Source: Curtobacterium sp. TC1
GTDB lineage: Bacteria > Actinomycetota > Actinomycetes > Actinomycetales > Microbacteriaceae
DNA length: 64,000 nucleotides
Assembly: GCF_019844075.1 (NCBI RefSeq)
Contig: NZ_CP081964.1
Span: 1,426,001 to 1,490,000, forward strand
Reading direction: 5' to 3'
Below, in pieces: positions 40,091 through 51,026 of the stretch. The position numbers and the translations under genes are program-made. A model generated the notes under the pieces. The model saw only the letters and a program-made list of their open reading frames with translations, searched no databases and was not told the DNA's origin. Numbering within the stretch: the stretch's first letter is position 1; every line of letters starts with the position of its first letter.

Positions 40091-40771
40091 TTACTTGATC
40101 TGTGCGGTGATGGTGGCGGTGCCGACGAGGAGGCCGCGCTTGACGGCGTCGGTGCCGAAGGTCTTGTTCAGCAGGCCGGCGGCGTCCTCGGAGACGTGGA
40201 CGGTGGTGCCGGTGAGGATGGCGTTGTCGCCCTCGAGCTGGAGGGGCTTGAGCGAACCGCCCCAGAGCTCGAACAGGTACGCGTTGGACGCGGCGACCTT
40301 GCCGTTGACCAGGACGTCACCGTAGAGCTTGGAGGAGCCCGGGTTCACGACGAAGTTCTCGAGCGTGACGGTGGTGTCGCCGGCCTTCAGCGTGAGGCCG
40401 GAGTCGTCGTGGTTGAGCATGCCCTGCACGTAGGGGCGGTAGTTGCCGTCCGGCGACCAGTACGTGACCGATCCGGCGGTGATCGGGAACGACACGGACC
40501 CGTCGGCGAGGGTCGCATCTCCGGAGACGCCGGGGGTGAGCTTCAGGGCGGTGAGGGCGTCGGTGAAGCCGGAGTCGAGCTTCACGGCGGTGGAGCCGCC
40601 CAGGACCTCGGGGACCGATGCGACCGGTGCGGGGATCTTCGACGACGACGACGACACGGTGTGGATCGAGGGGGTGGCGGCCTGGGCGGAGGAGATGCCG
40701 AACGCGGCACCGCCGAGGACGAGGGCGCCGGTCGTGGCGAGGGTGATGGAGGTCTTCAGGCTCTTGCGCAT
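40091..40771 (-). CDS. secreted protein, beta-rich, unknown function
   Basis: A 226-residue exported protein: signal peptide MRKSLKTSITLATTGALVLG with cleavage after SAQA, a short Ser-rich linker, then a single domain of about 175 residues rich in Thr, Val and Gly with alternating hydrophobic pattern (ITAGSVTYWSPDGNYRPYV, LTLKAGDTTVTLENFVVNPG, SKLYGDVLVNGKVAAS). I do not recognise the family; the pattern suggests a beta-sandwich surface or matrix protein. AAAGGA before the ATG. A hairpin follows the gene. Transcribed alone. Confidence 0.65.
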   Translation of the reverse strand: MRKSLKTSITLATTGALVLGGAAFGISSAQAATPSIHTVSSSSSKIPAPVASVPEVLGGSTAVKLDSGFTDALTALKLTPGVSGDATLADGSVSFPITAGSVTYWSPDGNYRPYVQGMLNHDDSGLTLKAGDTTVTLENFVVNPGSSKLYGDVLVNGKVAASNAYLFELWGGSLKPLQLEGDNAILTGTTVHVSEDAAGLLNKTFGTDAVKRGLLVGTATITAQIK

Positions 40772-40985
40772 GGTGATCGATTCCTTTGCTGAGGTGTCGC
40801 GCTCGGCGCGGCTGCTGTGTGCGCGCCGAACACACCCTGGTGCAGGGTGGAGAACCAGCAGTGTGCGGCTGGTGAGCGCTCCGGGTGGTTCCCGGTCTGT
40901 GCAGGTGATTCGGCGCCCTGCCCGAAGCCGATTGGAACCAGTTCGGACGAGTTTGGCCGACCGACCGCTGTCCTAGGCTCGGTCC

Positions 40986-41504
40986 ATGCAGGGGATCACG
41001 ATCCGACCGACGACCGAAGCCGACTGGGAAGCCGTCCGAGCGCTCCGCCTGGAGATGCTCCGGGACACCCCGATGGCCTACGCGGAGCACCTGGCCGATG
41101 CCGAGCAGCTCGACGAGGCGGAGTGGCGTGCACGGGGCCGGCGCGGTCAGGACACGGGCGGCACCGCACTCGTGGCGATCGATGCCGACGGCCGCTGGGT
41201 CGGTGCGATGGGGTCGTTCATCCCCGACGCCGTGACCGGCCCGTTGCTGGTCGGCGTGTACGTGGCGCCGTCGCACCGCGGCCGAGCGGCTGGGGTGACC
41301 GATGCCCTGCTGGACGGGATCGAGTCGTGGGCGTCCGGCCACGGCGACACGCTCCGACTCCACGTGCACGAGCGCAACCTGCGGGCCCAGGCCTTCTACG
41401 CGCGGCGCGGGTACGAGCGGACCGGGGCGACGGAGCCGTACCTGCTCGCGCCCGACGAACGGGAGCTCGAGATGATCCGTCGGCTCGACGGGGCGTCCGC
41501 ATGA
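40986..41504 (+). CDS. GNAT-family N-acetyltransferase
   Basis: A 172-residue acetyltransferase: TIRPTTEADWEAVRALRLEMLRDTP, the acetyl-CoA motif VYVAPSHRGRAAGVTDALLDGIESWA (about residues 91-116), and LRLHVHERNLRAQAFYARRGYERTG. It resembles RimI-like or aminoglycoside-type small-molecule acetyltransferases; the substrate is unknown. Its stop overlaps the next gene's start by 4 bases, making it the first gene of a three-gene operon with two HAD phosphatases. Confidence 0.87.
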   Translation: MQGITIRPTTEADWEAVRALRLEMLRDTPMAYAEHLADAEQLDEAEWRARGRRGQDTGGTALVAIDADGRWVGAMGSFIPDAVTGPLLVGVYVAPSHRGRAAGVTDALLDGIESWASGHGDTLRLHVHERNLRAQAFYARRGYERTGATEPYLLAPDERELEMIRRLDGASA

Positions 41505-42142
41505 CGGGCGGTGGGGTGCGGTGGCTGCTGCTCGACGTCGGCGGGGTGCTCGAGCAGGTCGACGACGCAGCGTGGCCCGGGCAGTTCCGCACGAGGTGGG
41601 CTGGAGCGTTCGGTCTGACGGATGAGGAGTTCTCCGAGCGGTTGTCGAACGCCGACCTGCCCGATGCCGCGCGGCGGTCCGGGGTCGACGACGAGTACTG
41701 GGGAAAGATCGGCGCGGCACTCGGAGCCTCGGCCGAGGTGCTCGCGTCGATGCGAGCCGACTTCTGGGACGCGTACTGCGGCACGTTGAACCAGCCGCTC
41801 TTCGACTTCCTCGCCGGTCTGCGCGGGCAGGTCGGACTCGCCATCCTGTCCAACTCGGGTGACGGCGCGCGCGAGGAGGAAGAGCGACGGTTCGGGTTCT
41901 CGGCGGTGTTCGACCCGATCTCCTACAGCCACGAGATCGGGGTCACGAAGCCGGAACCCGAGGCGTTCCGGATCGTGCTCGACCGGCTCGACGCCGCACC
42001 CGCCGATGTCCTGTTCGTCGACGACGTACCGGAGAACATCGAGGCTGCCCGCGCGATGGGGATCCGGGCGCACCTGCACGTCGAGACCGCGGACACGATC
42101 GCGGCGATCCGCGCCGCGATGCCGGAGGATCGGGAGCCGTGA
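41501..42142 (+). CDS. HAD-family hydrolase
   Basis: A 213-residue HAD protein, class I cap: motif I LLLDVGGVLEQV (Asp in LDVGGVL), motif II LAILSNSGD, motif III KPEPEAF and motif IV VLFVDDVPENIEAA. This is the epoxide-hydrolase-N/YihX-like subgroup (DxGGVL with KPxPxxF, DDxxxN). Substrates are sugar phosphates or similar. Coupled by ATGA/GTGA overlaps to genes on both sides. Confidence 0.88.
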   Translation: MTGGGVRWLLLDVGGVLEQVDDAAWPGQFRTRWAGAFGLTDEEFSERLSNADLPDAARRSGVDDEYWGKIGAALGASAEVLASMRADFWDAYCGTLNQPLFDFLAGLRGQVGLAILSNSGDGAREEEERRFGFSAVFDPISYSHEIGVTKPEPEAFRIVLDRLDAAPADVLFVDDVPENIEAARAMGIRAHLHVETADTIAAIRAAMPEDREP

Positions 42143-42798
42143 CGGAACCGGTCCGCGGCATCGTCTTCTTCGACGTCGACGGGACCCTCGTGTCGACCGG
42201 TTCGAGCAGCAGTCACCTCGCGGCGCGTCTCGGCCATCGGGAGGCGTTGGACGAGGCCGAGCGGCAGTACGCCGACGGCACCCTCACGAACCGACAGGTG
42301 AGCGAGATCGACGCCGCAGGCTGGCGCGGTGCATCGACGACGGCCGTCAACCGATGGCTCGAGGACCTCCCGGTCCTTGACGGCGTGGAGCTCGTGGTGG
42401 CCTGGTGCCGCTCGCACCGGGTCGCACCCGTGCTCGCGTCGCTCGCGTGGCAGCCGGTCACGGCGTCGCTCGCGCGAAAGTTCGGGTTCGTCGCCAACGG
42501 CGGACCGCGGGTGGGGGTCACGGGCGGGACCCACGACGGGACGGTGGCGGAGCACTTCGACGAGTTCGACAAACGAGACGCTGCGCTTCGGTACGCGCTG
42601 ACTCGTGGCGTGCCGATCGAGCGGTGCTGTGCGATCGGGGACAGCCGGTCGGACATCCCGCTCTTCGAGGTGGTCCCGGCGGCACTGGCACTCAACGCAA
42701 CCGGAGCAGCACGGGCGGCAGCGTCGTCCGCGATCGACACGACGGACCTGTCGGCCGTCGTGCCGTGGCTCGAGACGTGGCTGCGCGGTCTGGACTGA
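42139..42798 (+). CDS. HAD-family phosphatase, SerB/PSP-like
   Basis: A 219-residue HAD protein: FFDVDGTLVSTGSSSSHLA (Asp11, Asp13), motif II VLASLAWQPV, motif III KRDAALRYAL and motif IV AIGDSRSDIPLFEVV. The helical cap is inserted between motifs I and II, as in phosphoserine phosphatase-like enzymes. Start is a GTG overlapping the upstream stop (GTGA). The true substrate is unknown; three adjacent genes (GNAT and two HADs) may act on one small-molecule pathway. Confidence 0.87.
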   Translation: MTEPVRGIVFFDVDGTLVSTGSSSSHLAARLGHREALDEAERQYADGTLTNRQVSEIDAAGWRGASTTAVNRWLEDLPVLDGVELVVAWCRSHRVAPVLASLAWQPVTASLARKFGFVANGGPRVGVTGGTHDGTVAEHFDEFDKRDAALRYALTRGVPIERCCAIGDSRSDIPLFEVVPAALALNATGAARAAASSAIDTTDLSAVVPWLETWLRGLD

Positions 42799-42804
42799 TC
42801 CGGT

Positions 42805-43386
42805 TCAGCACGCATCTGTCTCGGGGCTCGGTGGTCCGGCCTCCGTCGTGAGCGACTCCACCCAGCCCCGCGCCGCGCGGAGGAGGTCGTCGCGGGACGC
42901 GCCCTCGAACGCGCTGAGACGCAGGAAGTGCTGCGTGATCGTGATGCCGAGGATCCCGCTCACGGTCATCAAGGCCCGCAGCCGCGCGTCGTCGCCGTCG
43001 AGTGACCGCGCCAGGTTCTCGACCCGTTCGTCGAGGTAGCCGCGCATCGTGTCCGTGGCCTCGGGCACCGTCAGCATCGACCGGACGAGGGCGGCCGTCT
43101 CGGCGGGGAGGGCGTCGAACCGGATCCCCAGGACGTCGAGCAGGTGGTCGGCAGCCGCGCGCTCACTCCCGCTGTCCGACACGGCTGGCAGCTGCACGGC
43201 GGTCGCGAACAGCGCTGCCTTCGACCCGAAGTGCTGCATCACGAGCGACGGATCGATGCCCGCTGCTGCGGCGATGCTCCGGATCGTCGTGCCCTCGTAC
43301 CCGTTCGCACCGAACTGCTGCCGAGCAGCCGCGCGGATGCGCTCCGCGGTCTGCGCGCGTTTCGCGTCGCGTGAGGTCTTGGCCAT
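42805..43386 (-). CDS. TetR/AcrR-family transcriptional regulator
   Basis: A 193-residue TetR protein: RIRAAARQQFGANGYEGTTIRSIAAAAGIDPSLVMQHFGSKAAL (DNA-binding), then TetR_C-type helices ending GWVESLTTEAG. The C-terminus matches the TetR_C subtype of actinobacteria with ETAALVRSMLTVPEATDTMRGYLDERV. It is divergent from the amidohydrolase gene; an inverted repeat with TGTTGAG/CTCAACA arms lies between. It probably represses the amidohydrolase/ligase operon. Confidence 0.9.
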   Translation of the reverse strand: MAKTSRDAKRAQTAERIRAAARQQFGANGYEGTTIRSIAAAAGIDPSLVMQHFGSKAALFATAVQLPAVSDSGSERAAADHLLDVLGIRFDALPAETAALVRSMLTVPEATDTMRGYLDERVENLARSLDGDDARLRALMTVSGILGITITQHFLRLSAFEGASRDDLLRAARGWVESLTTEAGPPSPETDAC

Positions 43387-43402
43387 GTACCTGACTCTAC
43401 GG

Positions 43403-43432
43403 TGTTGAGCGAGGTGTACGGTTCACTCAACA
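43403..43432. promoter_or_regulatory. candidate TetR operator, TGTTGAG-N16-CTCAACA
   Basis: 7-bp inverted repeat arms separated by 16 bases, between TetR (start 43386) and the amidohydrolase (start 43477). Confidence 0.65.
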
Positions 43433-43476
43433 TCGATGAGCGAATGCATCGGTGCGAGACCTGACGGAGGAACCCG

Positions 43477-44472
43477 ATGACCCTGATCGCGATCGAAGAG
43501 CACTGGAACCACCCGGCACTGACCGACGCCGTCAACGCCCTGCCCGAGGACCGCCGCGACCCGAGCACCGCGCTGGACGAGCTCGGCGACAACGGCGAGC
43601 GACTCCGTGACCTCGGTGACGCCCGGCTCGCGGCGATGGACGAGCAGGGGATCGACGTGCAGGTGCTGTCGCTCGCGCCTCCCGGAGCGCAGCCGCTCGA
43701 CGCCGCGGACGCGATCCCGCTGAGTCGGCAGGCGAACGACATCGCGATCGCCGCGGTGGCGGACCACCCGGACCGGTTCCGTGCGTTCGCGACCCTGCCG
43801 ATGGCGGACCCGGCTGCCGCCGTCACCGAGCTGCACCGCACCGCCGGCCTCGGCTGCGTGGGGGCGATGGTCTACGGGCGGACCGGCGAGGTGCCGCTCG
43901 ACGACCGGCGGTACGACGACCTCTTCGCTGCCGCGGCATCGCTCGGGCAGCCCGTCTTCATCCACCCGCAGATCCCGTCGAGGCGTCTGCGCGAAGCGGC
44001 GTACGAGGGATTCGACCCGATGGTCGAGCTCGGGTTGGCGACCTTCGGGTGGGGGTGGCACCTCGAGGCGGCACGAGCGGCACTCCGCCTCATCGTCGGG
44101 GGCACCTTCGACCGGCACCCGGACCTGCAGATCGTGCTGGGCCACTGGGGTGAGCTGCTGCTCTTCTGGCTCGACCGCGCGGACAGCCTGTCGCGGGTCG
44201 CCGGGCTCGAGCGGAAGGTTTCCGACACCGTCCGCTCCAACGTCCACATCACCAGCTCGGGCATGCTCAGCCCGACCCTGCTCCGGCACGCGCTCGACGT
44301 CACGACGCCCGATCGGCTGCTGTTCTCCACCGACCACCCGTTCCAGCGGCCCTCCGCCGACGAGATCGAGGCGTTCCTGCAGGAGTTCCCCTCGGACGTG
44401 GCCCGCGATGCCTTCACATCGGGGAACGCACGTCGGCTGTTCGGGATCGGCGACCAGACGGATGCGGCATGA
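43477..44472 (+). CDS. amidohydrolase-family protein, ACMSD/gamma-resorcylate decarboxylase-like
   Basis: A 331-residue metal-dependent TIM-barrel protein of amidohydrolase group 2. The N-terminal metal motif reads EEHW (residues 7-10), with FIHPQ, LGHWGE and the conserved FSTDHPF providing further His and Asp ligands. Members decarboxylate aromatic or semialdehyde acids (ACMSD, gamma-resorcylate, 5-carboxyvanillate). GGAGG ribosome site upstream. Coupled to an acyl-CoA ligase just downstream, which suggests catabolism of an aromatic or similar acid. Confidence 0.85.
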   Translation: MTLIAIEEHWNHPALTDAVNALPEDRRDPSTALDELGDNGERLRDLGDARLAAMDEQGIDVQVLSLAPPGAQPLDAADAIPLSRQANDIAIAAVADHPDRFRAFATLPMADPAAAVTELHRTAGLGCVGAMVYGRTGEVPLDDRRYDDLFAAAASLGQPVFIHPQIPSRRLREAAYEGFDPMVELGLATFGWGWHLEAARAALRLIVGGTFDRHPDLQIVLGHWGELLLFWLDRADSLSRVAGLERKVSDTVRSNVHITSSGMLSPTLLRHALDVTTPDRLLFSTDHPFQRPSADEIEAFLQEFPSDVARDAFTSGNARRLFGIGDQTDAA

Positions 44473-44479
44473 TCGGTCC

Positions 44480-46219
<1,740 letters not shown>

Positions 46220-46223
46220 TCGC

Positions 46224-46781
46224 ATGGCGGTCGTGCTGCGCCCGTGGTCGGTCGACGACGCATCTGCGCTGCTCCTGGCCCGGCAGACGACGCCGGACCT
46301 GGACACGCAGTTCCCCGACGCCGATCTGCGCGACGAAGCGCAGACGCGCGAGCACATCAGCAGGGTGCTCGGGTTCGACGATCGCGCGAAGAACTGGGCG
46401 CTCGTGGACGACGGTGTCGCGGTCGGGAACGTCGGGCTCACCGCGATCGAGTTCCGGCACGGGACGGCCTGGGCGTCCTACTGGCTGACGCGTGGGGCGC
46501 GCGGACGCGGACTCGCGACGGCGGCGCTCGCCAGCGTCTCGTCCTGGGCGTTCGGCGTCGGGCTGTTCCGCGTGGAGCTCGGGCACCGGGTGAACAACCC
46601 CGCTTCCTGCCGGGTCGCCACCGCCGCCGGGTTCGCCGCGGAGGGCATCGAGCGACAGAAGCTGCGGTACGGCGTCGAACGCTTCGACGTGGAGACCCAC
46701 GCTCGGCTCGCGACGGATCCGGCCCCGGCTCTGCCGACGCTGCCGGTGCACGTGGACGGTGTCGGTCGGGGCTCGTCCTAG
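46224..46781 (+). CDS. GNAT acetyltransferase, RimJ/RimL type
   Basis: A 185-residue acetyltransferase: MAVVLRPWSVDDASALLLARQ start, SYWLTRGARGRGLATAALASVSSWAF as the acetyl-CoA motif (about residues 90-115) and VNNPASCRVATAAGFAAEGI, which is the RimJ/RimL signature. It may N-terminally acetylate a protein or acetylate a small amine. It begins 4 bases after the ligase stop and so may be the third gene of that operon. Confidence 0.85.
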   Translation: MAVVLRPWSVDDASALLLARQTTPDLDTQFPDADLRDEAQTREHISRVLGFDDRAKNWALVDDGVAVGNVGLTAIEFRHGTAWASYWLTRGARGRGLATAALASVSSWAFGVGLFRVELGHRVNNPASCRVATAAGFAAEGIERQKLRYGVERFDVETHARLATDPAPALPTLPVHVDGVGRGSS

Positions 46782-46790
46782 GCTCGGCAC

Positions 46791-47672
46791 GTGGAACTGA
46801 TCACCGACGTGTCCCGCGGCGCCTGGCTGCTCGCCCGGGCGGGGGCGTTCGCCACCGTGGGTGGGACAGTCGGAACCGGCTTCGAGGCCGCCGCGCGCAT
46901 CCTCCATCCGGTGTCGGCGGATCGCGAGGACCGTTCGATCGAGGACGAGTGGGGCGACCACCCGAACGTCGAGTCGGCGGTGTGGCCGTGGGCGGAGGTC
47001 GCGGCTCGCACCGGGAAGACGATGCATCCGCTGGTGCAGTGGCGGAGCCTGACCGGCCGGCCCAACGAGTCCGACCTGGTGTTCGAGGACGGATGGCGCG
47101 TCGACCCGCCCGAGGAAGGCTCATTCGAGCCGATCCTGCTTGCTGCGCTCACCGAGCACCTGGCCGAGGCCACGTCGACGCCGGACGACCTGGTCGCGGC
47201 GGTCTGGGGTGGGTGGGCGGAACTGAGCGGCGGTTCGACGCTCGCCGTCGGCTGGCAGGGCCCGGACGAGCCCACCGCGGAGGAGATCGAGTCCATGCAG
47301 CGGTACGTCGTCGAGCGGCGAGCGGCACACCACGACGAGCAGGCGGCGGTCCGTGCTGCCCTCGCTGTCGAACGCTTCGACTGGCCGCACCGCGAGTGCC
47401 TCCTCCTCTCGATGACCCTGCCGCAGCTCGCCGACCCGACGTGGCTGGACCGCGCCCGGATCGGGACGGTCGCGGATCTGCACCACACCCCGCAGATGCT
47501 CTGGCCGGAAGACCACTCCTGGGTGCTCGCGTCGGAGATCGACTGGGACTCGACGATCGTCGCCGGGTCACGCGCCCTGGTCGACGCGGTCCTGGCCGAC
47601 GACCGGTTCGAGGCGTTCCCGGTCGACGAGGACAGCGACCTGACGTGGGACGGCGACCTCGTCAACGGTTGA
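46791..47672 (+). CDS. conserved hypothetical protein, 293 aa
   Basis: A soluble protein with no signal peptide or membrane helix. It starts at GTG, 9 bases after the GNAT stop. Sequence is rich in Trp and acidic residues (VWPWAEVAARTGKT, WGGWAELSGG, QMLWPEDHSWVLASEIDWDSTIVAG). Actinobacterial proteins of this type are annotated only as hypothetical; I do not recognise a named domain. It could be the last gene of the amidohydrolase operon or independent. A role cannot be inferred. Confidence 0.7.
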   Translation: MELITDVSRGAWLLARAGAFATVGGTVGTGFEAAARILHPVSADREDRSIEDEWGDHPNVESAVWPWAEVAARTGKTMHPLVQWRSLTGRPNESDLVFEDGWRVDPPEEGSFEPILLAALTEHLAEATSTPDDLVAAVWGGWAELSGGSTLAVGWQGPDEPTAEEIESMQRYVVERRAAHHDEQAAVRAALAVERFDWPHRECLLLSMTLPQLADPTWLDRARIGTVADLHHTPQMLWPEDHSWVLASEIDWDSTIVAGSRALVDAVLADDRFEAFPVDEDSDLTWDGDLVNG

Positions 47673-47711
47673 ACCGTGGCGGTGTCGGCGGCCTCGTCCG
47701 CCGGCTGTCGA

Positions 47712-48920
47712 CTAGAGCCGCGCCGGGAACGCCGACCGCCGGCCCACCAGCGTGAGCAGCGCCGCGACCGTCCCGAAGACGATCATCACCACGGCCAGGA
47801 CCAGTCCGTCGAACACGGTCAACAGCGCGGCTCCGAAGACCCCGGCGACGAAGATCGCGATGTTGAACGCGACCGGTAGGAACGCGCTGGCGACGTCGGC
47901 GTTCTCTCCTCCGGCCGTGGTGAGCGCCGCCTGCAGCTGCGTCGAGGCACCACCGAAACTGACACCCCACAGGACGGCGGCGACGAGGACCGCGACCGGC
48001 GACGCGTGACCGACGAGCAGGACGACACCGGCGACGACGAACAGTCCGACGCTCAGGTGCAGCAGGGGACGAGGATGCCGGTCGAGGAGCGCGCCCGTGA
48101 TCACGACGCCGAGGATCGCCGCGATGCCGTAGACGAGGAGGACGAGCCCGGCGCTGAGGTCGGTACCGGTCACCCGCAGGTACGGCGAGATGTAGGTGTA
48201 GATCGTGTTGTGCGCGACCATCCACGTGGCGATGACGGCGAGGATGACCGCGATCCCGCGGATGCGGAACACCTTGACGACGGAGAGCTTCGCGGTGCCG
48301 GTCTGGCCCGGTGCATCCGGCACGAAGACGGCGATGAGGGCCAGGACGACGACCCCGACCAGGCTGAGGCCGATGAACGACCACCGCCAGTCCAGGGCGG
48401 TACCGATGAACGACCCGAGCGGCGTGCCCAGCGCGAAGCCGACGGGTGCGCCGGTGGAGACGATGGCGAGCGAGACGCCCGCGAACCGGGCGGGGCTGAT
48501 CCGCCGCGCGTAGGTGGCGAACATGCCCCAGATGACGCCGGACGCCGCGCCGGCGACGAACCGTGTCACGAGCGCGACGGTCACGTTCGGCGCGAACGCG
48601 GTGAGGGTGTTCGCGATGACCAGCACGGCGATGGCCGTCACGAGCAACGGCTTGCGACGCAGGCTCCGGGTGAGGGCGATCGCCGGCACCGTGGCGACGA
48701 CCGTGCCGATCGCGTAGGCGCTGACGAAGAGCCCCACCGTGCCCTCCGATGTCCCCATGCCGTCCGCGATGACCGGTAGGAGGCCCGCGGGCATGGTCTC
48801 CATCGCGACGAGCACGAACCCGATCGCCGCGAGCAGTGCGAGCGGGAACCACGGCAGCCGGTCGTCGGCAACCGGAGTGGTCGACGGAGTCGACGGGGTC
48901 GTGGTCACGAGGGGGTCCAT
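47712..48920 (-). CDS. MFS transporter, DHA1/sugar-efflux type
   Basis: A 402-residue, 12-helix MFS protein: AMETMPAGLLPVIADGMG in helix 1, SAYAIGTVVATVPAIALTRSLRRKPLLV carrying the loop 2-3 motif (RSLRRKPLL), and FVAGAASGVIWGM, STGAPVGFALGTPLGSFIG later. Matches the YdhP/SotB-like drug and sugar exporter group. It is divergent from the SDR gene at 49023 (102 bases between) and converges on the conserved hypothetical. Confidence 0.87.
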   Translation of the reverse strand: MDPLVTTTPSTPSTTPVADDRLPWFPLALLAAIGFVLVAMETMPAGLLPVIADGMGTSEGTVGLFVSAYAIGTVVATVPAIALTRSLRRKPLLVTAIAVLVIANTLTAFAPNVTVALVTRFVAGAASGVIWGMFATYARRISPARFAGVSLAIVSTGAPVGFALGTPLGSFIGTALDWRWSFIGLSLVGVVVLALIAVFVPDAPGQTGTAKLSVVKVFRIRGIAVILAVIATWMVAHNTIYTYISPYLRVTGTDLSAGLVLLVYGIAAILGVVITGALLDRHPRPLLHLSVGLFVVAGVVLLVGHASPVAVLVAAVLWGVSFGGASTQLQAALTTAGGENADVASAFLPVAFNIAIFVAGVFGAALLTVFDGLVLAVVMIVFGTVAALLTLVGRRSAFPARL

Positions 48921-49022
48921 GTCCCTGACGGTGGGGCGGCTCGAGCGGCGGGAGGGAGGTTCTGCTCGACCCCGTTTCGGCAGAGCCTCACTCGTTGCGC
49001 GGAAGTGTTCTTCGCTGGGAGC

Positions 49023-49898
49023 ATGACCGAACCCCAGACCTTCTTCATCACCGGGACCAGCCGCGGCATGGGCACCGACTTCGCGCGTGCGGCCCTGGAC
49101 GCCGGACACCACGTCGTCGCGACCGGGCGGGACCCGGAACGCGTCCTCGCAGCCGTCGGACAGCAGGACGAGGCAGTCGTTGGCCAGCACGAGGAACTGC
49201 TCGCCGTCGCGCTGGACGTCACGGACGAGCGCACCGTCCGGAGCGCGGTCGACGCCGCGATCGAACGGTTCGGCCGCATCGACGTGCTGGTGAACAACGC
49301 CGGGAGCTTCCAGGGCGGGTTCTTCGAAGAGGTCTCCCCGGAGCAGTTCCGCGCGCAGATGGAGACGAACTTCTTCGGCGCGCTGAACGTCACCCGTGCG
49401 GTGCTCCCCGTCATGCGGGCACAGGGCTCTGGTCGGGTCATCAGCATCAGCTCCACCGCGGGCATCGTCGCCGGTGCCGGCGGGAGCGCGTACGCCGCGT
49501 CGAAGTTCGCGCTCGAGGGGTGGATGGAGGCACTGCACGACGAGGTCATGCCGTTCGGCATCCACACCACCGTCGTCGAGCCCGGTTTCTTCCGCACCGA
49601 CCTGCTCGCGGAGGGCAGCTCCACGTTCTGGGGCGACGTCCACCTCGACGACTACCGGTCCTCGTCGGACCAGACCAAGGAGTTCTTCCGCGGCATGGAG
49701 GGCAAGCAGAGTGGCGATCCGGTGAAGCTCGCCCGGACGCTCCTGGCCCTGACCGAGATGTCCGAGCCGCCGGTGCGCCTCGTGGCCGGAGCGGACAGCG
49801 TCGCGGGGGTCCTGCGGAAGGCGCAGCAGCTGGACGAGCAGGCGCGGGCGTTCCCGGAACTGACCTCGTCGCTCGACCTGGACGACCAGCAGCGCTGA
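49023..49898 (+). CDS. short-chain dehydrogenase/reductase
   Basis: A 291-residue SDR: ITGTSRGMG (residues 9-17), ATGRDPERV (Arg suggesting NADP), NNAGSFQGG, ISSTAG, YAASKFAL with the Tyr-Lys pair, and VEPGFFRTDLL. This is the same subgroup as the SDR at 17815-18633 (both have the ...FxTD and 'VLPxxRxQGSG' loops), so the two are probably distant paralogues. It starts 2 bases after GGGAG, unusually tight spacing. Divergent from the MFS exporter, an SDR/efflux pair. Confidence 0.88.
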   Translation: MTEPQTFFITGTSRGMGTDFARAALDAGHHVVATGRDPERVLAAVGQQDEAVVGQHEELLAVALDVTDERTVRSAVDAAIERFGRIDVLVNNAGSFQGGFFEEVSPEQFRAQMETNFFGALNVTRAVLPVMRAQGSGRVISISSTAGIVAGAGGSAYAASKFALEGWMEALHDEVMPFGIHTTVVEPGFFRTDLLAEGSSTFWGDVHLDDYRSSSDQTKEFFRGMEGKQSGDPVKLARTLLALTEMSEPPVRLVAGADSVAGVLRKAQQLDEQARAFPELTSSLDLDDQQR

Positions 49899-50214
49899 GT
49901 CGGGGATCCGCACACGACCAAACCCCTCGAACGGGGGCTCCGAATGAGTCCGGTCGTTCATGACCCGTTACAGGACGCGCCCTCGTCGTCGACCCGAACT
50001 TCGACGTGGGCGCGTTCGTGCGCCCGGGCAATCGATCCGGGGCCCGGTTCCGAACAACTCGTAGTAACGGGATCAGGAGTTGTCCGTCCGGCCCTGTTCG
50101 GGTCAGGCACCGGACGGGCAGCTCTCCCGTCATCGCACGAGTGCCGCGTAGCACCCGGGACACAGCGCGTTCGTCCAGCTCCCCAACGCAGCACGGGGCA
50201 GCGAGACTGGGTCG
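49899..50214. other. 316-bp intergenic region, no gene
   Basis: Nothing coding is supported. It holds an inverted repeat ACAACTC-N16-GAGTTGT (50054-50083) and presumably the promoter of the lipoprotein gene at 50215. No strong terminator hairpin follows the SDR stop. Confidence 0.5.
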
Positions 50215-50991
50215 GTGCGTTCTCGTCTCGTCGTCGGACTCCTCCTCACCCTTGCCTGCACCGTGCCGCTCACGGCGTGTTCGGCCGTCGAGGGCCTGGC
50301 ACGCGACGCGCTGCGGTCGTCCGGCGGATCGAACGGCACCGAGACGGCGGCCTGTCCGAGCGACGACGTGCCAGCACCGGAGCAAGCCGACCCGACACGG
50401 GAACAGACCCCGGCGCCGACCCTCGACCCCGCGGTCGCGAGCCAGGTCGGCACCGCGCTCCGACAGGTCCGTGCGCTCCCGTCCGTCGCCGAGGCCACGC
50501 AGACGACCACGAACACCCCCAGCTCCACCCCCGACCCGACCTGTCCCACCCGGTGGGTCACGGCGAACCACTTCGCGTCGCGGTTCGCGGTCACGATGGC
50601 CCCCGTCGCGACACCGTCGGAGGCCGGAGCCGTCCCGACGACGATGGCCACCGAGCTGGCGTGGACCGGCGTCTCCCTGACCCTGACCGTGCCGGCGGAC
50701 GAGGATCACATCGCGAGCACCGTCCACTACGACGGCACGTTCGACCAGCAGATCCCCGAGTCGACGTCGACCGCGGTGGCGCAGGGACTCGCGACCCTCG
50801 CTGCGACCCCGCACGTGACCGGGCTCGAGGCCTCGATCCCGTACACGATGCGCGTCGACTACGGTTCGCTCGTCATCGGCGTGGACTCGGACGACCAGGA
50901 CGTCCTCGACCGTGTCCGCGCCGTGATCGACACGACGGCCTTCGCGGACACGACCCTGCACGGCTCGTTCGGCAACGGCGCCAAACCGTGA
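50215..50991 (+). CDS. lipoprotein of unknown function
   Basis: A 258-residue exported lipoprotein: GTG start, hydrophobic core VVGLLLTLACTVPL and a lipobox PLTAC (Cys22), giving a lipid anchor. A Pro/Thr/Glu-rich linker (APEQADPTREQTPAPTLD) follows to about residue 80, then a globular part of about 170 residues with two Cys. Many Microbacteriaceae lipoproteins share this plan; no family recognised. A 35-base gap separates it from the DUF5519 gene on the same strand. Confidence 0.7.
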   Translation: MRSRLVVGLLLTLACTVPLTACSAVEGLARDALRSSGGSNGTETAACPSDDVPAPEQADPTREQTPAPTLDPAVASQVGTALRQVRALPSVAEATQTTTNTPSSTPDPTCPTRWVTANHFASRFAVTMAPVATPSEAGAVPTTMATELAWTGVSLTLTVPADEDHIASTVHYDGTFDQQIPESTSTAVAQGLATLAATPHVTGLEASIPYTMRVDYGSLVIGVDSDDQDVLDRVRAVIDTTAFADTTLHGSFGNGAKP

Positions 50992-51026
50992 CCCGCGACG
51001 GCGGAGCGCGCCGGTAGCGTCGAACG